DNA of 40,072 nucleotides from an uncultured Monoglobus sp. (GTDB lineage: Bacteria > Bacillota > Clostridia > Monoglobales > Monoglobaceae): assembly GCA_947624305.1 (NCBI GenBank), contig CANQKC010000023.1:1-40072 (forward strand), given 5' to 3'. The position numbers and the translations under genes were made by a program. Shown one piece after another: positions 1-7,423 of the stretch (the first letter of the stretch is position 1; each line of letters opens with the position of its first letter). The notes under the pieces are model-generated. The model was given only the letters and a program-made list of their open reading frames with translations. It searched no databases and was not told the origin of the DNA.

Positions 1-66
1 ACATTTTACTTCTCCTCTCGTGTTTATTATTTTAACATATTTCCATTTTTCTGTCTACTTTTTTAG

Positions 67-1353
67 TATACATCCAACGAAATATTCGGTGAGGACAATT
101 TTATTACAGAATTTACTTGGGAGAAGAAAAAGAAGCCTTCGTTCTTGCACCGAAATGTTGGCAAACTCTTTGATTATGTTTTGTGCTATGCAAAAAACTC
201 AGTGGCATCAATGGCTTTTTCTGTAGAAAAAACGACAGAAGGTAAAAAATATCCCGTCAACAATGCCGGAAATGGTAGAAATGTAATTGTTTTCCCGCCA
301 CATACTGTTCGTTTTTCAACGAAAAAAGCAGTATTTGAACCGCAAGATATGTCCGAAGGAAATATTTATACAGTTCTCAAAAACCACGTTGAAGTAGAAG
401 ATTACTTCAATGTTACGGAAATAGTGCTTGATGGTGAGTGGAGATATTCTCAGACGAAAATCAATGAGATTATCGCAAACGGCGAAGAATTCTTGATAAG
501 CAAAGCCCCGTTTAGGCCAAACCACGTTAAGGCAGGCGGAGAAATCAAAAAGATGAAAAATGTTTTGTCACCAAGTTCTTATAATTGTGAGACGAATGAG
601 GATGCCACAAAACAAATAATTGACTTGTTTGGATACACCGCATTTGACACTCCTAAACCTGTTAAATTAATTGAACTTTTGCTGGAAGCAACAACTTATG
701 ACGACAAAGAAGCAATTATAATGGATTTCTTCTCCGGCAGCGCAACCACCGCGCACGCGGTAATGCAGCTCAATGCCGAAGACGGCGGCAACCGTAAATT
801 CATTATGGTACAGCTGCCTGAACCCTGCGCCGAAAAAAGCGAAGCCTATAAAGCCGGATACAAAAACATATGCGAGATCGGCAAGGAACGCATACGCCGT
901 GCGGGCGAGAAGATCAAGTCGGAAAATCCGAATGCACAGGACCTTGACATAGGATTCCGCGTCTTTAAGCTGGACGACAGCAACATGACAGACGTGTATT
1001 ACTCCGCGGGTGAATACAATCAGATCATGCTTTCCGAACTGGAATCCAATATAAAGTCCGATCGCACAGATCTTGACTTGCTTTTCGGCTGCCTTTTGGA
1101 GTGGGGACTTCCGCTCTCAATGCCCTACAAGTCCGAAAAAATCGAAGGATGCACAGTGCATACATATAACGAAGGCGATCTGATCGCGTGCTTTGATGAA
1201 AATATATCCGAGTCTGTTGTGAAAGCAATTGCGAGACGCCGGCCGCTGCGCGCTGTTTTCCGCGACAGCAGCTTCGAGAGCAGCCCCGAGAAAATAAACG
1301 TCGGCGAGATCTTTAAAATGCTCGCCCCGGACACAAGGGTAAAGGTTATCTAA
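67..1353 (+). pseudogene. Type III DNA methyltransferase (Mod), 5'-truncated
   Basis: Type III Mod subunits methylate adenine and give the recognition specificity for the Res nuclease. Mod-like reading is open from about position 67 (an EIFGEDNF-type stretch just after a TAG at 64-66) to 1353. Motif I (the SAM-binding DFFSGSATTAHAV) is present near positions 722-760. In this methylase class the catalytic DPPY motif lies upstream of the target-recognition region; that segment is missing, and DNA before 67 is unrelated, AT-rich and stop-containing. The only usable start inside is a TTG at 145, deep in the conserved part, so I call a pseudogene. Base use changes abruptly near 720: the target-recognition part is AT-rich and the motif I part is GC-balanced like the host, which suggests exchange of the recognition domain. 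The res gene follows after 18 bp. An alternative is that the missing half lies elsewhere after a rearrangement. Confidence 0.8.
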
Positions 1354-1371
1354 GGACGGTGACAGCTCTAT

Positions 1372-4300
1372 ATGAAAATACAATATAAATATCAGAAATT
1401 TCAGGCGGACGCCGCCAAAGCGGTGGTTGACGTGTTTGCCGGACAGCCCTATTTGACCCCTTCATACATGATGGACAAGGGAACCGGCAATTACCAGATC
1501 AAATTAAACGAAGATGAAGATTACACCGGTTGGAGCAACCATCGCATAGTTCCCGAACTGAATGATCGGATAATTTTGGAGAATATGCAAAAAATACAGC
1601 GCGCCAACGGGATCAAGCCGTCCGATAAACTGGAAGGACGCGCCAACGGTTACAATCTGACCGTTGAAATGGAGACCGGAGTCGGTAAGACCTATACATA
1701 CATCAAAACCATGTATGAGCTTAACAAGCACTACGGCTGGAGCAAGTTTATCGTTGTTGTGCCGAGTATTGCTATACGAGAAGGTGTGTATAAATCCTTT
1801 GAAATGACAAGCGAGCATTTTGCTGAGGAATACGGAAAGAAAATTCGCTATTTTATCTACAATTCCTCTCAACTGACAGAAATCGACCGCTTTGCGTCGG
1901 ACAACTCTATCAATGTAATGATCATTAATTCACAGGCATTTAATGCCAGAGGCAAGGATGCAAGAAGAATTTATATGAAACTTGATGAGTTCCGTTCGCG
2001 CAGACCCATTGATATTATCGCGAAAACCAATCCTATCCTGATAATTGACGAGCCGCAGTCGGTGGAAGGCAAGCAGACGAAGGAGCGTTTGAAGGAGTTT
2101 CATCCGCTGCTCACGCTGCGTTATTCCGCCACGCATAAATCGGACAGTATTTACAATATGGTCTATCGTTTGGATGCCATGGATGCTTATAACAAGCGGC
2201 TGGTAAAGAAAATTGCCGTCAAGGGTATCTCGGAGACCGGCAGCACAGCGACCGACAGCTATGTCTATCTGGAGGGCATTAACCTTTCCAAAAGCGATCC
2301 CACGGCGACGCTACGGTTTGATGTAAAGCTGGCATCCGGCACTAAACAGAAGAGTCGTATCGTGAAGGTCGGCGACAATCTTTATGATTATTCAAACGGA
2401 CTGGAAGAATATAAAAACGGATTTGTTGTGAGGTCGATCGACGGCCGCGATGACTCCGTGGAGTTTTTGAACGGCATAAAGATCTACGCGGGCGACGTGA
2501 TAGGCAAGGTCGACGAAGATCAACTGCGCCGTATTCAAATTCGAGAAACGATCCTCTCTCATATTCAAAGAGAACGACAATTGTTTTATAAAGGTATCAA
2601 AGTTTTAAGTCTGTTCTTTATTGATGAGGTCGCAAATTATCGCTGGTACGATGATGCGGGCCAAAAAGTGAACGGCAAATATGCGACAATGTTTGAGGAA
2701 GAATATAATGACATTGTCGGCAATATGCAGCTGTCTTTTGGCGAGGATGATTATATCAAATACCTGGACAGTATAAAGGCGTCCAAGACTCACGACGGAT
2801 ACTTTTCCGTCGATCGCAAGGGCAACATGATCAACAGTAAGGTCGGAAGAAGAGAAACGACCTCCGATGATGTCGGCGCTTATGAACTGATTATGAAAAA
2901 CAAGGAACTTTTGCTTGAACGCGATCCCAAAAAGTCTCCCGTGCGCTTTATCTTTTCACACTCCGCCTTACGCGAGGGTTGGGACAATCCGAATGTGTTT
3001 CAGATATGCACATTGAAACAAAGCAGCAGTGATGTCCGTAAGCGTCAGGAGGTAGGCCGCGGCTTGCGCTTGTGCGTAAATCAGGACGGCGAGCGTATGG
3101 ACGCCAACGCGCTCGGAAATGATGTGCACAACATAAATATCCTGACGGTCATTGCCAGTGAAAGCTATGATTCATTTGCAAAAGGACTGCAGACGGAGAT
3201 CTCGGACGCGGTTGCTGACCGCCCGCGCGCTGTTACCGCGGATCTGTTCGTGGGAAAAGTTATCATGGATAATAACGGCAATGATCAGGTTATTGATCCC
3301 GAAACCGCGGCCGCGATCCATTATGACATGATCGTCAACCGCTATATTGATCGTAAGGGTATTTTGACAGATAAGTACTATCAAGATAAGGCAAACGGCG
3401 AAATAAAAGTAGCCGAAGAAGTCGCTGATTCCGCCGCGTCCGTTGTCCGGATAATTGATTCCGTTTATGACGCCCGCAGCATGCAGCCTGAGAACGCCCG
3501 CGGAAATAACGTAGAGCTCCAAATTGACGAGGATAAGCTGGCAATGCCCGAATTCAAGGCCCTCTGGTCAAAAATCAACGCCAAATCCGTATATGTGGTG
3601 GACTTTGACACAGATGAGCTGATCCGTAAGTCTATTGTTTCGCTTGACAGTAAGCTGCGCGTGTCGAAAATTTATTTTCATGTTGAAACCGGTGTAATGG
3701 ACACGATCAAGTCCAAAGATGAATTAATATCCGGCGCTTCTTTTGTGAAGGAAAAATCGACTGAATACAGCGTGACAGCTTCGGCAAACTCTAACGTGAA
3801 GTATGACTTGATCGGAAAGCTGGTTGATGAAACCGGCTTGACGAGGAAGGCTGTTATCGCAATTCTCCAAGGCATACAGCCTCAAGTATTTGATCAGTTT
3901 AAAGATAACCCGGAGGAATTCATCATAAAAGCGGCAGCTCTTATTAACGACCAAAAGGCCACGGCAATTATTGAGCACATTACATACAATGTTCTTGATG
4001 ATCATTACGACACGGATGTATTTACCGAGCCGACACTTAAAGGTAAAATGGGCGTGAATGTTATGAAAGCCAAAAAGCATCTATATGACCATATTGTATA
4101 CGACTCCGAAAATGAGCGTACTTTTGCGGCTGAACTTGATACCGATACGGATGTCGCAGTATACGTCAAACTGCCTAACGGATTTTATATATCAACGCCG
4201 GTCGGTCATTACAATCCCGACTGGGCGATCGCATTCTATGAGGGCAAGGTAAAACATATCTATTTTGTGGCGGAAACGAAAGGCTCTATGAATTCCATGC

Positions 4301-4428
4301 AGCTTAGAATGATCGAGGAATCAAAAATACACTGTGCAAGAGAACATTTCAAAGCTATCTCCGGCGACAACGTAATCTATGATGTCGTTGACAGCTACAG
4401 GTCACTGCTGGAAAAAGTGATGAGATAG
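1372..4428 (+). CDS. Type III restriction endonuclease subunit (Res)
   Basis: This is the 1018-residue ATP-dependent translocase/nuclease of a type III restriction system, which cuts unmethylated DNA only in complex with Mod. Superfamily 2 helicase motifs appear in order: Walker A ETGVGKT near residue 101, Walker B/DEAD-like DEPQ at about 226, RYSATHK at about 249 and the arginine-finger motif VGRGLRL at about 561. A C-terminal PD-(D/E)xK nuclease is visible, with PD at about 949-950 and E968-T-K970. The length is typical for the family and the frame is intact. It starts 18 bp after the mod remnant, so the two were one operon. No strong Shine-Dalgarno is seen before this ATG, consistent with coupling to mod. 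Because Mod supplies DNA recognition and has lost its catalytic half here, the restriction activity is probably silent. Confidence 0.93.
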   Translation: MKIQYKYQKFQADAAKAVVDVFAGQPYLTPSYMMDKGTGNYQIKLNEDEDYTGWSNHRIVPELNDRIILENMQKIQRANGIKPSDKLEGRANGYNLTVEMETGVGKTYTYIKTMYELNKHYGWSKFIVVVPSIAIREGVYKSFEMTSEHFAEEYGKKIRYFIYNSSQLTEIDRFASDNSINVMIINSQAFNARGKDARRIYMKLDEFRSRRPIDIIAKTNPILIIDEPQSVEGKQTKERLKEFHPLLTLRYSATHKSDSIYNMVYRLDAMDAYNKRLVKKIAVKGISETGSTATDSYVYLEGINLSKSDPTATLRFDVKLASGTKQKSRIVKVGDNLYDYSNGLEEYKNGFVVRSIDGRDDSVEFLNGIKIYAGDVIGKVDEDQLRRIQIRETILSHIQRERQLFYKGIKVLSLFFIDEVANYRWYDDAGQKVNGKYATMFEEEYNDIVGNMQLSFGEDDYIKYLDSIKASKTHDGYFSVDRKGNMINSKVGRRETTSDDVGAYELIMKNKELLLERDPKKSPVRFIFSHSALREGWDNPNVFQICTLKQSSSDVRKRQEVGRGLRLCVNQDGERMDANALGNDVHNINILTVIASESYDSFAKGLQTEISDAVADRPRAVTADLFVGKVIMDNNGNDQVIDPETAAAIHYDMIVNRYIDRKGILTDKYYQDKANGEIKVAEEVADSAASVVRIIDSVYDARSMQPENARGNNVELQIDEDKLAMPEFKALWSKINAKSVYVVDFDTDELIRKSIVSLDSKLRVSKIYFHVETGVMDTIKSKDELISGASFVKEKSTEYSVTASANSNVKYDLIGKLVDETGLTRKAVIAILQGIQPQVFDQFKDNPEEFIIKAAALINDQKATAIIEHITYNVLDDHYDTDVFTEPTLKGKMGVNVMKAKKHLYDHIVYDSENERTFAAELDTDTDVAVYVKLPNGFYISTPVGHYNPDWAIAFYEGKVKHIYFVAETKGSMNSMQLRMIEESKIHCAREHFKAISGDNVIYDVVDSYRSLLEKVMR

Positions 4429-4513
4429 AGAATTGGAGATTACTTTTATGGCAGCATGCGGGAAAAGTATGGAACATTATTATTTTGTTGGATAATTTTA
4501 AAGGAGGTTGACT

Positions 4514-5638
4514 ATGAAAAAGTCTGATTTTTTCTGGCAAACATATTTAAACCTTGAAAAAGAAGCAATTGAAGTATCAAAATATATATTTATTACAGAT
4601 GAAGTATTAATAAATAGCAAAAATGGAATAATTACTCAATCATGCAATACGCAACTTGAAACTTTTTCACCATATATTGCAGATTTATTAGTGCGTTGCT
4701 GTGTTCAAATTGAAGCGATATCAAAAGAATTATATTTTGACAATGGTGGAGCCAAAATAAGAGGGGATAGTAGTATTTTATTTGATGAAGATTGTTTGAA
4801 ATTGATTGATATTAAGTGGGAGATTCATAATAAAATTGTAATGATTGTTGCTCCGTTTTTTAATTTAACTAAAGATAAAAACTGTATTTTAAAGCCATTA
4901 AAAAACGCACATAAAAGGCAGGGTACTTATTGGGAAAAAGCATATCAGGCAGTAAAGCACGATAGATACTCTTCTTTACAAAAAGGAAATGTCAAGGCGT
5001 TTATTCATGCTTTAGCGGCGCTTTATTTACTCAATCTTTATTATCGTAATGATTCATGGCTTATTAAATATGACGAAATATCAAAAATTGATTATAGCCT
5101 TGGTTCGTCACTTTTTACAGTAAAACCTCCTTTGGCTGATGAATTGTGGCCCGTAAATACCCCAATTGTTAGTGATAGTCCATATATTGCTAAATATAAT
5201 GAAAACGGTTATAGTCGCATAAAAGATATACATCAAAAAGAGGAGCTGGCAATAAAAGATTATTTGCTAAAACAACCGGAATTACAAGAACCTGCTTTTA
5301 AGACTAAAGTTTATAAGATGATTGAGAATAACGAATTGCCTGATAGATTGACGTTCTTTAAAGAATGGGGCAAATATCGATTAAATAAAAAAATACCTGA
5401 TAACTTGCCATTCGAAAAAAGAAAAGAACTCCTAATAAATAGTGAAGAATGGAATGGGAGGATTCACCAAAAAAATAAACAATTGACAGCGAAAGAGCTT
5501 ACAAAGGATAACATTCAAAATGAAATTGATCATGTTGGTGTTGAATGGGGAATAGAAATATTCATGAGCCTCAAAAAGCATGAGTGGCTTACAATAGCTT
5601 TACATGAAAAAATATGGCAAATACAGATTCCCCAATGA
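4514..5638 (+). CDS. Hypothetical protein, AT-rich, next to type III R-M
   Basis: I do not recognise this 374-residue protein. The start is the ATG at 4514, six bases after AGGAGG (4502-4507); the TTG at 4508 is too close to the ribosome site. There is no signal peptide and no clear membrane segment. The N-terminal 180 residues look helical and contain a conserved-looking block, WEKAYQAVKHDR followed by a hydrophobic helix (about residues 137-175), which recalls HEPN-like helical domains, but the canonical Rx4-6H motif is not clearly present. The C-terminal part is charged. The coding DNA is strikingly AT-rich compared with the housekeeping genes here, and the gene lies directly after a restriction-modification locus and before a repeat. 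Acquisition as a defence-island passenger is a reasonable inference; a function cannot be assigned. Confidence 0.8.
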   Translation: MKKSDFFWQTYLNLEKEAIEVSKYIFITDEVLINSKNGIITQSCNTQLETFSPYIADLLVRCCVQIEAISKELYFDNGGAKIRGDSSILFDEDCLKLIDIKWEIHNKIVMIVAPFFNLTKDKNCILKPLKNAHKRQGTYWEKAYQAVKHDRYSSLQKGNVKAFIHALAALYLLNLYYRNDSWLIKYDEISKIDYSLGSSLFTVKPPLADELWPVNTPIVSDSPYIAKYNENGYSRIKDIHQKEELAIKDYLLKQPELQEPAFKTKVYKMIENNELPDRLTFFKEWGKYRLNKKIPDNLPFEKRKELLINSEEWNGRIHQKNKQLTAKELTKDNIQNEIDHVGVEWGIEIFMSLKKHEWLTIALHEKIWQIQIPQ

Positions 5639-5748
5639 GTATTGAGGCGATACATATTCAAAATTTTGATGAGCAAAAATCAATTTATAATGAGAAAATA
5701 GATCGTCATAATAAACTGTTTCAGTATTTGGTGTTGTTATCAAGATAG
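5635..5748 (+). CDS. Mini-ORF translationally coupled to the upstream gene
   Basis: A 37-codon reading frame starts with the ATG that overlaps the upstream stop codon (ATGA at 5635-5638) and ends with TAG at 5746-5748. It begins MSIEAIHIQNFDEQK and is charged and AT-rich like its neighbour. The ATGA overlap is the classical arrangement for coupled translation, which is the main support. It could be a genuine small partner protein, the 5' remnant of a longer gene lost when the downstream repeat arrived (repeat copy from about 5842), or chance. Confidence 0.35.
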   Translation: MSIEAIHIQNFDEQKSIYNEKIDRHNKLFQYLVLLSR

Positions 5749-5841
5749 AATATCATTTACACAAATGATAAGTTTTGCTAATGGATAGATGTTCAAACAG
5801 TTTTAGTGTATTTCGGTTATCCGGTCTCATAAGAGTGGAAC

Positions 5842-6068
5842 AATAGAACTTAATTTTAAGGGGTTTTAATATAATTATATGACCGTGCTTGATTATGGCT
5901 TTAAAATCAACGTTTTTGCGTTGTTTACAAAGCTCTATTATTCCACTATACAAACTAAAAAATAAAGCAAAAGAGCGTATCATTTTTGCTGATACGCTCT
6001 TTCATAATCCCGTTTTGACAGCCTGTCATAAAATTATTGTTTATACTGTCTTATGTCATGCCGCCCGA
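5842..6068 (-). repeat. Structured dispersed repeat, copy 1
   Basis: About 227 bp here match 39767-39994 in inverted orientation with few mismatches. A shorter relative lies at 30841-30956. The element contains a 13-bp hairpin with a 7-nt loop (5970-6002), 14 bases of spacer, then a 41-bp block (6017-6057) that is almost identical in all three copies and includes the palindrome GACAGCCTGTC. Read leftward, the hairpin is followed by TTTTGCTTTATTTTTT, so it would be a good intrinsic terminator in that direction. I do not recognise the family. No transposase is attached; it may be a MITE-like element, an insertion sequence end or a small-RNA unit. Confidence 0.75.
5970..6002 (-). terminator. Hairpin terminator inside repeat copy 1
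   Basis: Perfect 13-bp arms (AAAGAGCGTATCA and its complement) enclose a 7-base loop. On the minus strand the hairpin is followed by a T-rich tract, the layout of a Rho-independent terminator for leftward transcription. Confidence 0.6.
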
Positions 6069-6226
6069 CAGCGTTCTTTTTTTATTGATATAGTTTTAAC
6101 GTAATGAGGGGGAATTTGTATGAATTTAAAACAAATTTGCAGGTTACGCAAAGAAACCCGCGGCTTACGCAAGGTCGCGTTCATAGGGAAATATTTGTGA
6201 TATAATTTCTTGCGGGGACAAAAAAG

Positions 6227-6260
6227 CCCACTTAGACATGATCGGTTCCCACTTGGACAT
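6227..6260. repeat. Paired direct repeat CCCACTTrGACAT
   Basis: Two copies, CCCACTTAGACAT at 6227-6239 and CCCACTTGGACAT at 6248-6260, have starts 21 bp apart, about two helical turns. They sit just before the first consensus promoter and resemble the repeated transposase-binding sites at the ends of some insertion sequences, for example the IS21 type, but no transposase is present. Confidence 0.6.
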
Positions 6261-6266
6261 AAAATA

Positions 6267-6295
6267 TTGACAGCCAAAATCGCGCGGCTTATAAT
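6267..6295 (+). promoter_or_regulatory. Perfect sigma-70-type promoter P1
   Basis: TTGACA (6267-6272), a 17-bp spacer and TATAAT (6290-6295) match consensus exactly. The spacer has the sequence context GCCAAAATCGCGCG, shared with P2 140 bp downstream. No intact gene lies immediately downstream on this strand. Confidence 0.65.
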
Positions 6296-6367
6296 GGAGA
6301 AATAAGAGAAAGTCACTTTAAGGACAATGAAATAAAGCGTAACACAATATGAGTGAATACAAAAATA

Positions 6368-6402
6368 TGACCAATGCTGCAGTATATTGACCAATGTTGC
6401 AG
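6368..6402. repeat. Paired direct repeat TGACCAATGyTGCAG
   Basis: Two 15-bp copies, TGACCAATGCTGCAG at 6368-6382 and TGACCAATGTTGCAG at 6388-6402, have starts 20 bp apart. They lie directly before promoter P2, mirroring the arrangement of the CCCACTT pair before P1. Confidence 0.6.
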
Positions 6403-6408
6403 ACGATA

Positions 6409-6437
6409 TTGACAGCCGAAATCGCGCGTTTTATAAT
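6409..6437 (+). promoter_or_regulatory. Perfect sigma-70-type promoter P2
   Basis: TTGACA (6409-6414), a 17-bp spacer and TATAAT (6432-6437) again match consensus exactly. The flanks are near-copies of those at P1 (ATATTGACAGCC upstream, TTATAATGGA downstream). Transcription would run into GC-rich repeat DNA without an obvious gene. Confidence 0.65.
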
Positions 6438-6489
6438 GGAATTTGAGCGGGGAACGCGGGGAAACACCAGATATTCCGTTTACCCATAC

Positions 6490-6840
6490 GGTGTAGGGCG
6501 GCTTGCCCACAAGCCGCCACGGGCGGCCGGGGTCGTCCGCCCCTACGACGATGGATGGAGCAAACGGGCGGCAAAATCAGGCTCGCCCCTTTGGGGAGAG
6601 CTGTCTGCGAAGCAGACAGAGAGGAGTTCTAATCGCTAATCACTATTCGCTACGTTAACCCCTCTCCGTCTTTCCGCCTGCGGCGGAAATCCACCTCTCC
6701 CCAGAGGGCGAGGCAGGCGGCCGGGGTCGTCCTCCCCTACGACGATGGATGGAGCAAACGGGCGGATAATATCCGCCCCTACGGGACGTCGAGGGCGCCG
6801 TCCCCTACGGATTTTGGGGCGAGGCAAAAATGGGCGTTTG
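6490..6840. repeat. GC-rich mosaic repeat island 1
   Basis: The stretch is gene-free and made of recurring modules. These are a hairpin with GGCGGCTTG arms (6497-6518), a motif around AGCTGTCTGCGAAGCAGACA, a CCCCTCTCCGTC to CACCTCTCCCC module, a near-perfect palindrome GGGCGGATAATATCCGCCC (6760-6778), and a GGGACGTCGAGGGCGCCGTC module. The same modules recur at 10960-11720 and 39335-39420. Short open frames across them on both strands are by-products of the high GC. Confidence 0.75.
6630..6657. repeat. Heptanucleotide array, locus 1
   Basis: Three 7-bp units TAATCGC, TAATCAC and TATTCGC are followed by the terminal unit TACGTTA. The same consensus, TAnTCrC ending in TACGTT, occurs at three other places in this window. 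Confidence 0.65.
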
Positions 6841-6849
6841 GGCAAACAT

Positions 6850-7161
6850 TTATTTATAATATTCCCTGATTGCGGTGATAACGGTGTTAACGGCGTCAAC
6901 GGCGCTGTCGGGAAGAGTATCCGGGAGCTTGATATATTTATCGCTTCTCTTATACGGTATAGGCTCGTCGATCAGACCGAGTAGATAGTCAAGAGAAACA
7001 TTAAATATTTTAGCAAGTTCCACTTTAATGTCATCGCCGGGCATGGTCTTTTCGCGCTCGTATGACGAAATTGTATATTTCGTCAGTGAAAGCATATCCG
7101 CCAGCTTCTGCTGTGACATGCCCGCGTCCTTGCGCAGCTCTGACAATCTCTCTCCGATCAT
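6850..7161 (-). CDS. XRE-family transcriptional regulator
   Basis: A 103-residue DNA-binding protein with an N-terminal Cro/C1-type helix-turn-helix: QQKLADMLSLTKYTISSYEREKTMP spans about residues 17-40, followed by the family-typical LAKIFNVSLDYLLGL. The start is the ATG at 7161, six bases after a GAGGTGG ribosome site; an in-frame ATG 15 bases upstream has no such site. The C-terminal 35 residues are a short tail without a recognisable ligand domain. It is divergent from the LRR-pectate lyase gene across 262 bp, so regulation of that gene or autoregulation is possible. Its 3' end abuts the GC-rich repeat island. Confidence 0.85.
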   Translation of the reverse strand: MIGERLSELRKDAGMSQQKLADMLSLTKYTISSYEREKTMPGDDIKVELAKIFNVSLDYLLGLIDEPIPYKRSDKYIKLPDTLPDSAVDAVNTVITAIREYYK

Positions 7162-7237
7162 TGTTAACCACCTCAAGTAAATTATAGACTATTTTCAACT
7201 ATTTTGCGTAAAGTTGAGAGAATTATCAACATTTATC

Positions 7238-7267
7238 TTGACAAGTAGATGAATATCGCTATATAAT
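7238..7267 (+). promoter_or_regulatory. Promoter for the LRR-pectate lyase gene
   Basis: TTGACA at 7238-7243, an 18-bp spacer and TATAAT at 7262-7267 give a strong candidate. Transcription would start near 7274, leaving a leader of about 150 bases rich in TAAGTA repeats before the ATG at 7424. Upstream are CAACT (7196-7200) and AGTTG (7212-7216) arms plus another CAAC at 7227-7230, possible operator half-sites for the divergent XRE regulator. Confidence 0.55.
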
Positions 7268-7423
7268 AAGTAATAAGTAGATAATATTACTATATACGCA
7301 AGAAAAAATTACATGAAACGGGCTAATTATTACACGAAAAAATTTTTTGCATATTTTTGCCTTATAATTATTTTGTAAAAAAAGAAAAGGATATGTTAAC
7401 ATAAAGAAAAAGGAGGAAATTGT

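Noticed and set aside
5753..6104. Frames on both strands of structured repeat copy 1
   Set aside because: The minus-strand frame is frameshifted and stopped in copy 2, and its start lies in the hairpin. I cannot show that it is a protein remnant.
6394..6984. Frames across GC-rich island 1
   Set aside because: They are formed by repeat modules (RRGRRP-type translations), occur on both strands and recur wherever the modules do.
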